From: Leptospira interrogans
GTDB taxonomy: Bacteria; Spirochaetota; Leptospiria; Leptospirales; Leptospiraceae
Assembly: GCF_900156205.1 (NCBI RefSeq)
Contig: NZ_FTNA01000015.1
Location: forward strand, 1 to 18,930
Length of the DNA stretch: 18,930 nt
Direction of reading: 5' to 3'
The notes under the pieces: generated by a model
The model's input: the letters and a program-made list of their open reading frames with translations, nothing else
Told to the model about the DNA's origin: nothing
The model's database searches: none
Shown here: one piece after another, positions 9,630 through 17,345 of the stretch
How the letters are laid out: each line of letters opens with the position of its first letter
Numbering within the stretch: the stretch's first letter is position 1
Position numbers and translations under genes: made by a program

Positions 9630-10022
9630 TTATAGATGCCAGATTCCTTCCAGTCGTCTGGACGCGGGACGTAAGGCCCAAGACAAGGCCACTAAAACTA
9701 AACCGATCATGGGCATTATAACATGTATGATTTCCATTCCAGCAGCCGCATTGGAAATAGAAGCAGAGGTAAGATTAAAAAACATTCCTGCATAAGCCCA
9801 TTCTTTTAAAAGGGGGAAACGTGGAGCCGTGATGGCGATTGCGCCGAGCAGTTTCCAAACTCCAAGAATGGTTATAAAATACATTGGATAACCGAGTTTA
9901 GTTATTCCGGCGACTACCTCTGGTCCGCGATTGAAATAGGCGTAACTAGCGAACGCGTAGTTAGCCGCGATCACAGCGGTTACAATCCAATAGATGATAG
10001 TTTTAATTTTTTCCTGATTCAT
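9630..10022 (-). CDS. DoxX-like small integral membrane protein
   Basis: The 130-residue protein has four predicted transmembrane helices (about 9-29, 46-66, 73-93 and 96-116), matching the DoxX-like family in size and topology. Conserved features are a small-residue-rich second helix (ITILGVWKLLGAIAI), a PRFPLLKEWAYAGMFFN loop and a basic tail. Its ATG lies 20 bases inside the end of the arsR gene, with AAAAGGA 9 bases upstream, so translation is probably coupled to the repressor. DoxX-family proteins are often redox- or stress-associated, but no specific function can be assigned here. Confidence 0.85.
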   Translation of the reverse strand: MNQEKIKTIIYWIVTAVIAANYAFASYAYFNRGPEVVAGITKLGYPMYFITILGVWKLLGAIAITAPRFPLLKEWAYAGMFFNLTSASISNAAAGMEIIHVIMPMIGLVLVALSWALRPASRRLEGIWHL

Positions 10023-10383
10023 GATCTGTTTTCCTTTTTTGTTGTGATTCTTTTTGTTGTAGTTCTCTTAAGTATTCGTCCAGACGATCGAGTCTTGCTT
10101 CCCACATCTGACGATATTCGTCAATCCAGTCGGCTGCTTCTTTCAAAGGCCCTGCTTCCAAACGGGAGGGTCTCCATTGGGCTTCACGGCCCCTGGAAAT
10201 AAGCCCAGCTTTTTCCAACACCTTAAGGTGTTTTGTGATCGCAGGCAAACTGATCGCAAAAGGCTCCGCAAGTTGTTTTACGGTGACCTCTCCATAACGA
10301 AGAGTTGCCAGAATTTTACGGCGGGTTGGGTCCGCTAAGGCTGCAAAAGTGAGGCTCAATGAATCTGTTTCTTGTTGAACCAT
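10003..10383 (-). CDS. ArsR-family winged-helix transcriptional repressor
   Basis: This 126-residue DNA-binding protein is of the ArsR type, in the SdpR-like branch without metal-binding cysteines. LADPTRRKILATL (residues 16-28) opens the winged helix, LPAITKHLKVLEKAGLI contains the recognition helix, and GREAQWRPSRL forms the wing. The basic tail, rich in Gln and Lys, is read into the overlap with the DoxX-like gene. It most likely represses its own unit and possibly the downstream AHSA1 genes. The SRPBCC proteins could handle the inducing ligand, which is inference. No ribosome binding site is seen before the ATG. Confidence 0.9.
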   Translation of the reverse strand: MVQQETDSLSLTFAALADPTRRKILATLRYGEVTVKQLAEPFAISLPAITKHLKVLEKAGLISRGREAQWRPSRLEAGPLKEAADWIDEYRQMWEARLDRLDEYLRELQQKESQQKRKTDHESGKN

Positions 10384-10391
10384 ATAGTTAA

Positions 10392-10434
10392 TTAACCTAT
10401 TGGTTAAATTGAATCATTCTCAGATTTTTGTCAA
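10392..10434 (-). promoter_or_regulatory. Candidate arsR promoter with overlapping palindromic operator
   Basis: On the minus strand TTGACA (10434-10429) is a good -35 box. Seventeen to eighteen bases later lies a weak AT-rich -10 (10411-10405). The perfect palindrome TTAACC-TATT-GGTTAA (10392-10407) covers the -10 and probable start-site region, only 8 bases from the arsR ATG. This placement fits autorepression, and the untranslated leader would be very short. Confidence 0.5.
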
Positions 10435-10712
10435 TCCATTTCGCTCTAAAGAATTCGAAAAATGTGTCAAAAAAGAGAGAGTTCAAAAGACTATATCTGA
10501 AAAAAAGAAACGTTCAATCCGAATCTTTGGTTTTTATCCAAAATAATAATTTGGTATCAAACTTATGGACTTGGAATTTCTGTTCAAGATATGACTGAGT
10601 TGTTAGTTTAATCTCTGAGGATTGATTTTTTGTAAAAAGTGTTGGAACTATGATTCGAAATTCAAAGATTTCTAATATACAGTTTTTGATTTGTATGGAA
10701 GTTTATTGGATT

Positions 10713-10960
10713 GTGTATGAGTTCCTACGTTTACAAGATTTATCTGTAAAAATTGCAATTTGTGATAGTTCCCACAAACTGAATCGCATCACGAATTTTT
10801 AAACATTCATTTTTCGTGTGAGTTCCCACATTTCTAGAATCTAACTGTAAAACCTGGATTATGGAAGTAGTTCCTACAATTTACGTCATATTGTGAGTAT
10901 ATGGTTTTTGAAATACTTTTTTGTAATTCAATTTTTGTAATAGTTCCCGCGAGTTATGTT
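10713..10960 (+). repeat. Degenerate array of roughly 48-bp units centred on GTTCCCAC (cluster 1)
   Basis: GTTCCYAC/GTTCCCGC occurs at 10721, 10768, 10822, 10870 and 10943, with intervals of 47, 54, 48 and 73. Units share a loose pattern TTTGTGRTAGTTCCYACATT followed by a less conserved ATCTGTAAAAATT-like half. They are too diverged and too irregular for a CRISPR array. Confidence 0.55.
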
Positions 10961-11068
10961 TCATCTTTCTTTTTACTCTGAAATTTTTAAATGAATTCAC
11001 GTTATTTAACATGAGTTACTTTTCTGAAAAAAAGTTGGAATCTGAAACTTTATAGATCAATTCCTAAA

Positions 11069-11170
11069 ATGTGGGAACTACTGCATCATAACTTTACGAA
11101 TAAATTCTAAAATTGTAGAAACTCATACTTAAAAAATTCTTTCTTATTTTCTTACATTGAACTCACGTTA
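11069..11170 (+). repeat. Left copy of a roughly 103-bp inverted repeat pair
   Basis: This matches the reverse complement of 13940-14043 over its whole length, with a few short gaps. The 17-base block ATGTGGGAACTACTGCA is identical, and over the last 57 bases identity by eye is roughly 88 percent. The segment ends with a copy of the 24-bp word whose core is CGAAYTCACGTTA. Confidence 0.7.
11147..11170 (+). repeat. 24-bp dispersed word, copy 1
   Basis: It begins with TTTTCTTAC and ends with TGAACTCACGTTA. It has four other full-length copies in the window. It is followed after two bases by the word AAGAACTTGTCCCAAA. Confidence 0.7.
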
Positions 11171-11172
11171 TC

Positions 11173-11188
11173 AAGAACTTGTCCCAAA
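11173..11188 (+). repeat. AAGAACTTGTCCCAAA word, copy 1
   Basis: The identical 16 bases recur at 15498-15513, and a 13-base version lies on the minus strand at 11514-11526. Each time it is near the other repeat families, so it is part of the same composite element. Confidence 0.55.
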
Positions 11189-11194
11189 TCTTAA

Positions 11195-11370
11195 ACACCG
11201 ATCTGCGGAGCGACCATAGAAGCGATGCATTGAGTTTAGGAAGGTGTTTGCCGAGTTACTTCGAGCGGTCCCCTGTGGAAAAAGCGCCCGGAAAACTCAG
11301 CGAATGCCACCTCTTTAAGGATCAGTATTCAGGAAGTGAGACGCTGAGGAGCCTTAGAAAGTGAGATTGA
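11195..11370. other. GC-richer block within the repeat island
   Basis: This block is visibly richer in G and C than its surroundings and contains CTGCGGAGCGACC and GAGCGGTCCC in near-inverted arrangement. A 61-codon frame crosses it but shows no recognisable protein. Weak resemblance to 15230-15330 (inverted in part: CTTTCTAA with CTCAGC) suggests it is the body of a decayed repeat element. Confidence 0.35.
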
Positions 11371-11381
11371 GTTTCACAAAA

Positions 11382-11466
11382 ATATGGAACTACTACGAAA
11401 ACTTAACGGCATTAGAACTGTTTGAAAATTCGCAAAATTGCGACCTAATTTGTAGGAACTACTGCA
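11382..11466 (-). repeat. GTTCCYAC units in reverse orientation
   Basis: GGAACTACTACG (11386-11397) and TGTAGGAACTACTGCA (11451-11466) are minus-strand copies of the roughly 48-bp unit core. The word TTTGGGACAAACT follows at 11514-11526. Confidence 0.5.
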
Positions 11467-11673
11467 TTTTATTAAAAATTTTTAAAGAATTATCACGTAA
11501 AATTCTTTGAGATTTTGGGACAAACTTTTAATTTTTATGAAAGAATGAGTTTATAAGAGGGATTCTCGTTATGGGTTTATGTTTTCTTATCAAATAGAGC
11601 GTTTAGTCTTGTATAAAAAATGAGGTAGTTTCTACAATTTACAGAATCTTATAATAGCGTGAGTTCGGTATAA

Positions 11674-11708
<35 letters not shown>

Positions 11709-11739
11709 AAAGCTGCATTGAATTTATTATTCGCCCCAA

Positions 11740-11763
11740 TTTTCTTACATCGAACCCACGTTA
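11740..11763 (+). repeat. 24-bp dispersed word, copy 2
   Basis: It reads TTTTCTTAC, then ATCGAACCCACGTTA. It is preceded by an about 80-base stretch resembling the one before copy 5: both contain CGATTATTAT and a TTCGCCC block. Confidence 0.65.
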
Positions 11764-11985
11764 TAATAGGATTTGAAAAGTTCTATTTAACGGTTCTGAT
11801 TAGTAGAAGTGATTCAAGATTTACAGGAAAATCATATTTTTCTAATGTTTGAGCTACACTAGTTTTTTCAGTAGGAAAAATAGAATAGAAATTGAGCTTG
11901 TTATTTAAAGAAATTTTATAAAACTATTTCAGAATTGATTTTCAATAAATTTAAGTTTAATGATTCGTTTACAATTGAGGCAATT

Positions 11986-12402
11986 ATGAATTCACAATTA
12001 AAGGAATTTACATATGAGATTCCAGTTCTTTGGAGTCAATGTGATCCTAACGGACATTTGAATGTTGGGAATTTTCAAGTGTTTCTTCACGAAGGTAGAA
12101 TGGTCGCATTAGAAGAGGCTGGTTTTAGCTATGAAAAAATGAGAGAAGAAAATATCGGACCAATGATTTTGAGATCGGAAACCGATTATAAAGCGGAAAT
12201 TCGTTATCCGGAAGCGGTGATAGTAATTACAAGTTTTGGAGAATTAAAAGGCTCTCGTTGTAAAATTTTTCAAAAACTCATTCGAAAATCAGATGGTAAG
12301 ATCGCTTGCGAATCTGTTTCGGATTGTATCTTATTTGATTTTTCTAAAAAAAGACCTTGGAAATATCCTGATTCTTTGCTCGTCGCTTTTGGTGCTAAGT
12401 GA
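11986..12402 (+). CDS. Acyl-CoA thioesterase, hotdog fold (4HBT/YbgC-like)
   Basis: The 138-residue protein has the hotdog fold of 4-hydroxybenzoyl-CoA thioesterase-like enzymes, which hydrolyse acyl-CoA thioesters in the cytoplasm. The catalytic-loop motif VLWSQCDPNGHLNVGNF (residues about 14-30) contains the conserved Asp before the hotdog helix. FLHEGRMVALEEAGF follows, as usual, and a long strand ETDYKAEIRYPE is typical. The frame can be opened further to a TTG at 11935, but the ATG at 11986 has GAGG 5 bases upstream and starts at the normal place for the family. It stands alone among repeats, 124 bases before mrr. Substrate chain length cannot be deduced. Confidence 0.85.
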   Translation: MNSQLKEFTYEIPVLWSQCDPNGHLNVGNFQVFLHEGRMVALEEAGFSYEKMREENIGPMILRSETDYKAEIRYPEAVIVITSFGELKGSRCKIFQKLIRKSDGKIACESVSDCILFDFSKKRPWKYPDSLLVAFGAK

Positions 12403-12526
12403 GCTTAAGAGTTTTTTGGATTTCAATAAAGTCAGACCATTTTTGTTTTGTGGGTTTTAAAAAATCGATTATTGTCGTAGAAATGTAGTTAGGTGGGATG
12501 TTATTAAAAATGTTAGAGAGTGAAAT

Positions 12527-13432
12527 ATGAGTATTCCAGATTTTCAAAGTGCTATGTTACCTATATTAAAGATACTGAATGAGAAAAGAGAGTCAAGCAC
12601 TTCTACGATACGTGACGGAGTTGCAATTGTTTTTAAAACAACTGAACAAGAAAGACGTGAATTATTACCTTCTGGAAAAACTAGAATTTTTGACAATAGA
12701 GTAGCATGGTCAATCACTTATCTTAAAATGGCCGGTCTTATTCAATCACCTAAGAGATCGTTTTATTCAATTACAAATGAAGGAAGTCAATTTCTAAAAA
12801 CTAACCCTGAACGAATTGATAATAATGTTTTACAACAATTTGAATCGTTTCAAGAGAAAAAATTCAAAACAAATGTGCTTCAAGGAGATAGTTTAGGAGT
12901 AAATGAATACATCCAAACTCCTGATGAAATGATGGAAACTGGGTATAGTAAAATAAGAAAAGATTTAGCAGAAGAATTACTCAATAAAATCAAATCTTGT
13001 AATCCGTATTTCTTTGAATCTATAGTATTAGATTTGTTGATTAAACTTGGATATGGGGGATCTGATGAAAAAAATAAAAAAGTAACAAAGAAATCAAATG
13101 ATGAAGGAATAGATGGAATTATTAAAGAAGATAAGCTCGGGCTTGATTTAATTTATGTTCAAGCAAAGAAGTGGGAAAATCCAGTTAGTGGCACTGAAAT
13201 TCAAAAATTTGCTGGAGCCTTACAAGTTCAAAGAGCTAAAAAAGGGATTTTTATTACAACTTCTATGTTTACTACAAATGCTCATGAGTATGTTTCCAAA
13301 ATGGATTCAAAAATTGTGTTAATTGATGGCGCTGAACTTACTGATTTGATGATTGAGTATAATGTTGGCGTATCAACAAAACAAACGTATGAAATTAAAA
13401 AAGTAGATTTAGAATATTTTAATGAGGATTAA
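12527..13432 (+). CDS. mrr: Mrr-type (type IV) restriction endonuclease
   Basis: This 301-residue protein matches E. coli Mrr (about 304 residues) in length and layout. Residues 1-95 form the Mrr N-terminal winged-helix domain (WSITYLKMAGLI, then an SFYSITNEG wing). From 160 to 280 lies the Mrr catalytic PD-(D/E)xK nuclease domain: FFESIVLDLLIKLGYGG (162-178), DEGIDGII (192-199) with catalytic Asp196, and IYVQAKKW (209-216) with the Gln212-x-Lys214 variant typical of Mrr. GTEIQKFAGAL and KKGIFITTSMFT follow. Type IV enzymes cut DNA carrying foreign methylation, acting without a cognate methylase, and none is nearby. All catalytic residues are present, so it looks functional. Its isolation between inverted repeats suggests acquisition. 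Confidence 0.92.
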   Translation: MSIPDFQSAMLPILKILNEKRESSTSTIRDGVAIVFKTTEQERRELLPSGKTRIFDNRVAWSITYLKMAGLIQSPKRSFYSITNEGSQFLKTNPERIDNNVLQQFESFQEKKFKTNVLQGDSLGVNEYIQTPDEMMETGYSKIRKDLAEELLNKIKSCNPYFFESIVLDLLIKLGYGGSDEKNKKVTKKSNDEGIDGIIKEDKLGLDLIYVQAKKWENPVSGTEIQKFAGALQVQRAKKGIFITTSMFTTNAHEYVSKMDSKIVLIDGAELTDLMIEYNVGVSTKQTYEIKKVDLEYFNED

Positions 13433-13437
13433 TAATA

Positions 13438-13725
13438 TTGCCTAACTTTGATTTATTGCATCTTGCGGAGGACGGTATTCTCTCTGTGAGAGATGACATG
13501 AATGAGTTTAAAAAAGTTGGTCGAATAAAATTTTCACTTTCCAAAATCTTGAAGTTCTTTATTTTGAAAAGGAATGTAATTGCGCTTCATTCTAAACAGA
13601 AACCAATTGAAAATATTCCTGGTTTGAATCATACGATTGCTTTAATATTCGGTTTTCTTGAATTGAGTAATGTAAATATCGTAGTAGGACAAGTAAATTG
13701 TTTAGAGCTAATTTGTTTTTTATAA
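13438..13725 (+). CDS. Doubtful small hypothetical frame after mrr
   Basis: A 95-codon frame begins with TTG 5 bases after the mrr stop. I do not recognise it. The middle (KKVGRIKFSLSKILKFFILKR) is basic and hydrophobic, and no ribosome binding site is close. It ends just before the palindromic element at 13730. It may be a decayed gene or chance. Confidence 0.25.
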   Translation: MPNFDLLHLAEDGILSVRDDMNEFKKVGRIKFSLSKILKFFILKRNVIALHSKQKPIENIPGLNHTIALIFGFLELSNVNIVVGQVNCLELICFL

Positions 13726-13729
13726 TAGA

Positions 13730-13824
13730 GTTGTTGAAAAATTAATTCTTGATCTGTTTTCGTTGTATTGAAACGGACAATTGAAGCAATTTTACAAATC
13801 TTCACTATGGAATTTTTCAACAAC
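13730..13824. repeat. 95-bp MITE-like element with 14-bp perfect terminal inverted repeats
   Basis: GTTGTTGAAAAATT (13730-13743) and AATTTTTCAACAAC (13811-13824) are exact reverse complements. The interior has no long frame. No convincing target duplication is visible. The size and ends resemble the 76-bp element at 6705, but the terminal sequences differ. Confidence 0.6.
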
Positions 13825-13920
13825 CTTAATCTTATTTATGATACTCTTACTCGTTTAGATCCAAGTTTCGCAGGAGTTTATAAAATTCAAGTTTACGATC
13901 CAAAAATGTTGATTCTCTAA
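13807..13920 (+). pseudogene. Possible gene fragment adjoining the palindromic element
   Basis: A 37-codon frame starts in the right arm of the palindrome and ends with TAA at 13918. Its composition is protein-like (IYDTLTRLDPSFAGVY, then KIQVYDPKM). It may be the 3' remnant of a gene cut by the element. No family recognised. Confidence 0.25.
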
Positions 13921-13939
13921 TACTTTATTTAAAATAACT

Positions 13940-13963
13940 TAACGTGAGTTCAACGTAAGAAAA
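13940..13963 (-). repeat. 24-bp dispersed word, copy 3 (reverse)
   Basis: On the minus strand it reads TTTTCTTACG, then TTGAACTCACGTTA. It is the inner end of the right inverted repeat. Confidence 0.7.
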
Positions 13964-14043
13964 TGAGAAAGAATTTTCTAAAAGTATGAGTTCCTACATT
14001 TAAGATTTGTTCGTAAAATCGTGATTTGCAGTAGTTCCCACAT
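13940..14043 (-). repeat. Right copy of a roughly 103-bp inverted repeat pair
   Basis: This is the reverse complement of 11069-11170. The two copies face each other with their CACGTTA ends inward and enclose 2.77 kb holding the thioesterase, mrr and the 95-bp palindromic element. Confidence 0.7.
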
Positions 14044-14205
14044 CCATTTTACAGAAAAATCTAAATTTTTTGTGAGTTTTCACACTTGAATACGAAAGAT
14101 TCAATTGTTATAAACTTCTATTTTTTAAATTGAGGTAGTTCCCGCATTTTAGGAATCGATCTGTAAAATTCAAATTTCGACTTTTTTCAGAATCATGAGT
14201 TCCGC
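13981..14205 (+). repeat. Degenerate GTTCCCAC-family array (cluster 2)
   Basis: Unit cores occur as GAGTTCCTACATTT (13989 onward), GTAGTTCCCACAT (14031), GTGAGTTTTCACAC (about 14073), GGTAGTTCCCGCATTTTA (about 14135) and TGAGTTCCGCC (about 14195). Some are followed by the ATCTGTAAAATT-like half. It overlaps the right inverted repeat. Confidence 0.5.
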
Positions 14206-14280
14206 CAAACTTACGTTATTTAGATTGGCATTTAAGAGTGATGCGTTTGAGTAACAACATTGAGTTTTTATTTTTCAAGA

Positions 14281-14304
14281 TTTTCTTACGCCGAATTCAC
14301 GTTA
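14281..14304 (+). repeat. 24-bp dispersed word, copy 4
   Basis: It reads TTTTCTTACG, then CCGAATTCACGTTA. It lies about 100 bases from the 3' end of the DUF4256 gene. Confidence 0.65.
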
Positions 14305-14402
14305 ACTTAACACGTTGTAACTTCAATCTATTCCGTCCGCCCACAAAGTTATCCGATTCATTGTTGTTAGTCGAAATAATTCATTGTAGGACTGTAAAAA
14401 AT

Positions 14403-14978
14403 TTAGACTCTTAGCAAGCCTCGGAATCCTCTGACCGCATAATAAGATTCTGCACCGTTATGATATACGAAAACATGTCCGTAACGGAAATCAGCAAAGA
14501 TGGCCCCGCCTAATTTTCTAATATTAGAAGGTGTTTTTATCCAGCTCGATGTTTTTGTATCAAACTTTCCAAATTTTTGTAATTCTCGATATTGTTCTTC
14601 TGCTAAAATTTCAATTCCCATGGAAGCAGCCATATCAAGAGCATTATCTTTTGGCTTATGTTCTTTTCTTGATTCTAATGCTTCTCGATCGTAACAAACA
14701 CTTCTGCGGCCTTTAGGGCTTTCCATTGAACAATCATAAAAAATATACTCACTCGTCTTTTGATCATAGGCGATAACGTCTGGTTCGCCGCCGGTTTTTT
14801 CCATTTCATTGAGTGACCACAGTTTTTCAGAGTTGGCTTCTAGTTTTGTTTTTACTTTAGTCCATTCAAGATCCTTATGACGATTCATGTTTTTTGCAAA
14901 ACGGTCTTTCAATGTACTGAGTAGTTCTTCGCGTTGTTCCGCCGCCAACTTCTTCTTATTTTTATTTACTTTGCTCAT
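14403..14978 (-). CDS. DUF4256 family protein
   Basis: The 191-residue cytoplasmic protein of unknown function matches what I recall of the DUF4256 family. WSLNEMEKTGGEPDVI lies near residues 54-69, followed by FYDCSMESPKGRRSVCYDREALESR. The C-terminal end includes FADFRYGHVFVYHNGAESYY and GFRGLLRV. The N-terminus is lysine-rich (KVNKNKKKLAAEQREELL), with a helix probably leading into the domain. It is a single gene between repeat clusters, its upstream side adjoining copy 2 of the roughly 100-bp repeat. The biochemical role is not known for the family. Confidence 0.85.
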   Translation of the reverse strand: MSKVNKNKKKLAAEQREELLSTLKDRFAKNMNRHKDLEWTKVKTKLEANSEKLWSLNEMEKTGGEPDVIAYDQKTSEYIFYDCSMESPKGRRSVCYDREALESRKEHKPKDNALDMAASMGIEILAEEQYRELQKFGKFDTKTSSWIKTPSNIRKLGGAIFADFRYGHVFVYHNGAESYYAVRGFRGLLRV

Positions 14979-15047
14979 ACTTTTATATGATTTTTGCCGA
15001 ATGGGTGTGTCAAGCGTATCCGATATAAATTTATTTCAAAAGTTTAC

Positions 15048-15147
15048 TACTGATCTCTATAAAATTGAATACCGTTAATTTTATCACAAAACACTGATTC
15101 CATGTAAAATATAGGTACTTTATTATATAGTTATGAGTAATAGATAT
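15048..15147 (+). repeat. Copy 2 of a roughly 100-bp dispersed repeat
   Basis: It aligns with 3521-3620 in the same orientation (CTATAAAATTGAATA, GGTACT, TTATATAGTTATGAGTA). It lies about 70 bases upstream of the DUF4256 start codon. Confidence 0.65.
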
Positions 15148-15414
15148 TTTGCTACTGCTCCAGACGAAACTGAATGTTTGTATCGAAATGAAATTTGAAT
15201 CATAATTTAACTTGAGTAACTCGAAATGGATTTGCGGGGAAATCAGCAGAACATTCTTTCAAACTAAAGCCGTCTCGCTTTTTGAACTCAACACATCGCT
15301 CTAGAAACTCAGCAAACGCTTTCTAAACTGAAACTAAAGACGATTATTATATCATATTTTCTGCATGCAATTTATTGATCAGAGGTTTGCTGGTGACAGT
15401 CGAATTCGCCCTGA

Positions 15415-15438
15415 TTTTCTTAGGTCGAATTCACGTTA
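15415..15438 (+). repeat. 24-bp dispersed word, copy 5
   Basis: It reads TTTTCTTAGG, then TCGAATTCACGTTA. The 80 bases before it resemble those before copy 2. Confidence 0.65.
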
Positions 15439-15497
15439 ATTTAAATCAATGATTTTGTTTGGTGTGATTACAATTAAAAACAAAGATTTTGGAAATT

Positions 15498-15513
15498 AAG
15501 AACTTGTCCCAAA
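15498..15513 (+). repeat. AAGAACTTGTCCCAAA word, copy 2
   Basis: Identical over 16 bases to 11173-11188. Here it lies 60 bases after the 24-bp word rather than 2. Confidence 0.55.
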
Positions 15514-15559
15514 ACTTTAAAGAATTTACATGATAGTTCTTTCGAAATTTTTAATAAAA

Positions 15560-15860
15560 CACAATGGTTCCTACAAAAACCGTCACATTTGGTAATTTGC
15601 GAACTTTCAAGCAATTCTAATATTGTTAAATTTTTGTGAGAGTTCCCACAGATTAAGTCACATGATTAATTTTTCGTGATAGAAATTCGTAAGAGTTCCC
15701 ACATTTTCAAAATTTAACTGCAAACATAGATGTTGTGATAATTCCTACATTTTATTTTTACATAAAAATCAGGTTTTATAAAATAAATTTCAGCCATCGA
15801 ACTCACGTCGGAGTTAATATCTTTTACAACGTGAGAGCTCCCACATTTTTAAGAATTCTT
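15560..15860 (+). repeat. Degenerate GTTCCCAC-family array (cluster 3)
   Basis: Cores include TGGTTCCTACA (about 15564), GAGAGTTCCCACA (about 15639), AAGAGTTCCCACATTTT (about 15689), ATAATTCCTACATTTT (about 15738) and GAGAGCTCCCACATTTTT (about 15833). A partial ATCGAACTCACGT word lies at about 15796. The array ends about 35 bases before the ABC ATPase start, so it forms that gene's upstream region. Confidence 0.5.
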
Positions 15861-15894
15861 GTTTTAAAAAAAGGATAATTCTACTTTGTAAGAA

Positions 15895-16659
15895 ATGCCT
15901 AGTTCCGATAAAGCCATAGAAATTCAAAAATTAAATCTCCGATTGGGTCAAAGGATAATCTTAGATTCGATTTCTTTCGAAGTGAATTCCGGAACGATAC
16001 TTGGAATTTTAGGTCGTTCCGGTTCAGGTAAAACTTCTCTTTTCCGAGCGATTTTAGGAGTTCCTACAACCACGAATCTGGAACAAAGCGGATCGATTTA
16101 TTTTTTTGGAAAGGCCCGAAAAGAAATTCCGATCCATCATTTACAACCAGTCTTTCAAGATCCTGTCGGAAGTTTCAACCCTGCCTGGTCTTTGGAAAAA
16201 GCTTTGAAAGAACCACTCCGAATTTTAGGGGGAGAAATTGCAAATAGGGGAGAGGCTTTTTTCCCAGATTTACTAGAGTCTTTTCGGTTGGCAAATAAAG
16301 ATCTCAATCGAAATGTACTTTCTTTTTCCGGAGGTGAACTACAAAGGGCAGCGATTCTTCGCGCTCTTCTTACTGAACCTAAGATTCTTTTTTTGGACGA
16401 GGCATTAGGTGCTTTGGATCCAATCCTTTTGAACGATGTATTACAATTTTTAAAGAGGATTTCCAGGGAAAGGAAAATTACGATTTTATTAATTACTCAT
16501 AGTTTGAGGACGGCTCAAAAATTCTGCAATCAAATTGGAATATTAGAAAAAGGTAAATTATTAGATTTTGGAACAACGGAAGAAGTGTTTACGAATTATA
16601 AAAGTTCTTTTACGGGGGAACTCATTCGTGCGATCGATTTGAGTTCCCTCCGCGCTTGA
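15895..16659 (+). CDS. ABC transporter ATP-binding protein, peptide/nickel type
   Basis: The 254-residue protein is a complete nucleotide-binding domain of the Dpp/Opp/Nik ATPase group. Walker A is GRSGSGKT (40-47), the Q-loop Gln88 lies in VFQDP, and the signature is [10 protein letters not shown] (142-151). Walker B is ILFLDEA (164-170), the D-loop ALD is at 173-175 and the H-loop His202 follows. The QDP-x-x-S-x-NP pattern after the Q-loop is typical of oligopeptide/nickel importers. All ATPase residues are intact. The usual permeases, binding protein and second ATPase are not in the window, so its partners must be elsewhere or lost. The ribosome binding site is poor: AAGGA is about 19 bases upstream. 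The start is nonetheless at the normal place. Its stop directly abuts the stop of the convergent gene. Confidence 0.9.
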   Translation: MPSSDKAIEIQKLNLRLGQRIILDSISFEVNSGTILGILGRSGSGKTSLFRAILGVPTTTNLEQSGSIYFFGKARKEIPIHHLQPVFQDPVGSFNPAWSLEKALKEPLRILGGEIANRGEAFFPDLLESFRLANKDLNRNVLSFSGGELQRAAILRALLTEPKILFLDEALGALDPILLNDVLQFLKRISRERKITILLITHSLRTAQKFCNQIGILEKGKLLDFGTTEEVFTNYKSSFTGELIRAIDLSSLRA

Positions 16660-17303
<644 letters not shown>

Positions 17304-17345
17304 CGTTCAAGATAAAGGAAGAAAATTGAAAAAAGCAAACCTTTT

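Larger units (their letters stand above)
14979..15894. other. Repeat-rich non-coding region
   Basis: No gene is supported. In order it holds copy 2 of the roughly 100-bp repeat, a stretch (15160-15410) with weak similarity to 11200-11370 and 11650-11740, the fifth 24-bp word, the AAGAACTTGTCCCAAA word and cluster 3 of GTTCCCAC units up to the ABC gene. Confidence 0.55.

Noticed and set aside
10713..10960. CRISPR array
   Set aside because: Repeat cores are short and diverged, the intervals vary (47-73), the supposed spacers share sequence, and no cas gene is in the window.
11179..11364. 61-codon frame as a gene
   Set aside because: It begins inside a repeated word, has no ribosome binding site and no recognisable protein features. 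It lies in repeat-derived sequence.
13438..13725. A confident toxin or antitoxin partner of mrr
   Set aside because: The close spacing is tempting, but the frame starts with TTG, has no nearby ribosome binding site and matches no family I know, so it is listed only as doubtful.
16052..16066. GTTCCTAC repeat unit inside the ABC ATPase gene
   Set aside because: It lies within well-conserved coding sequence just after Walker A and lacks the rest of the unit, so it is most likely chance.
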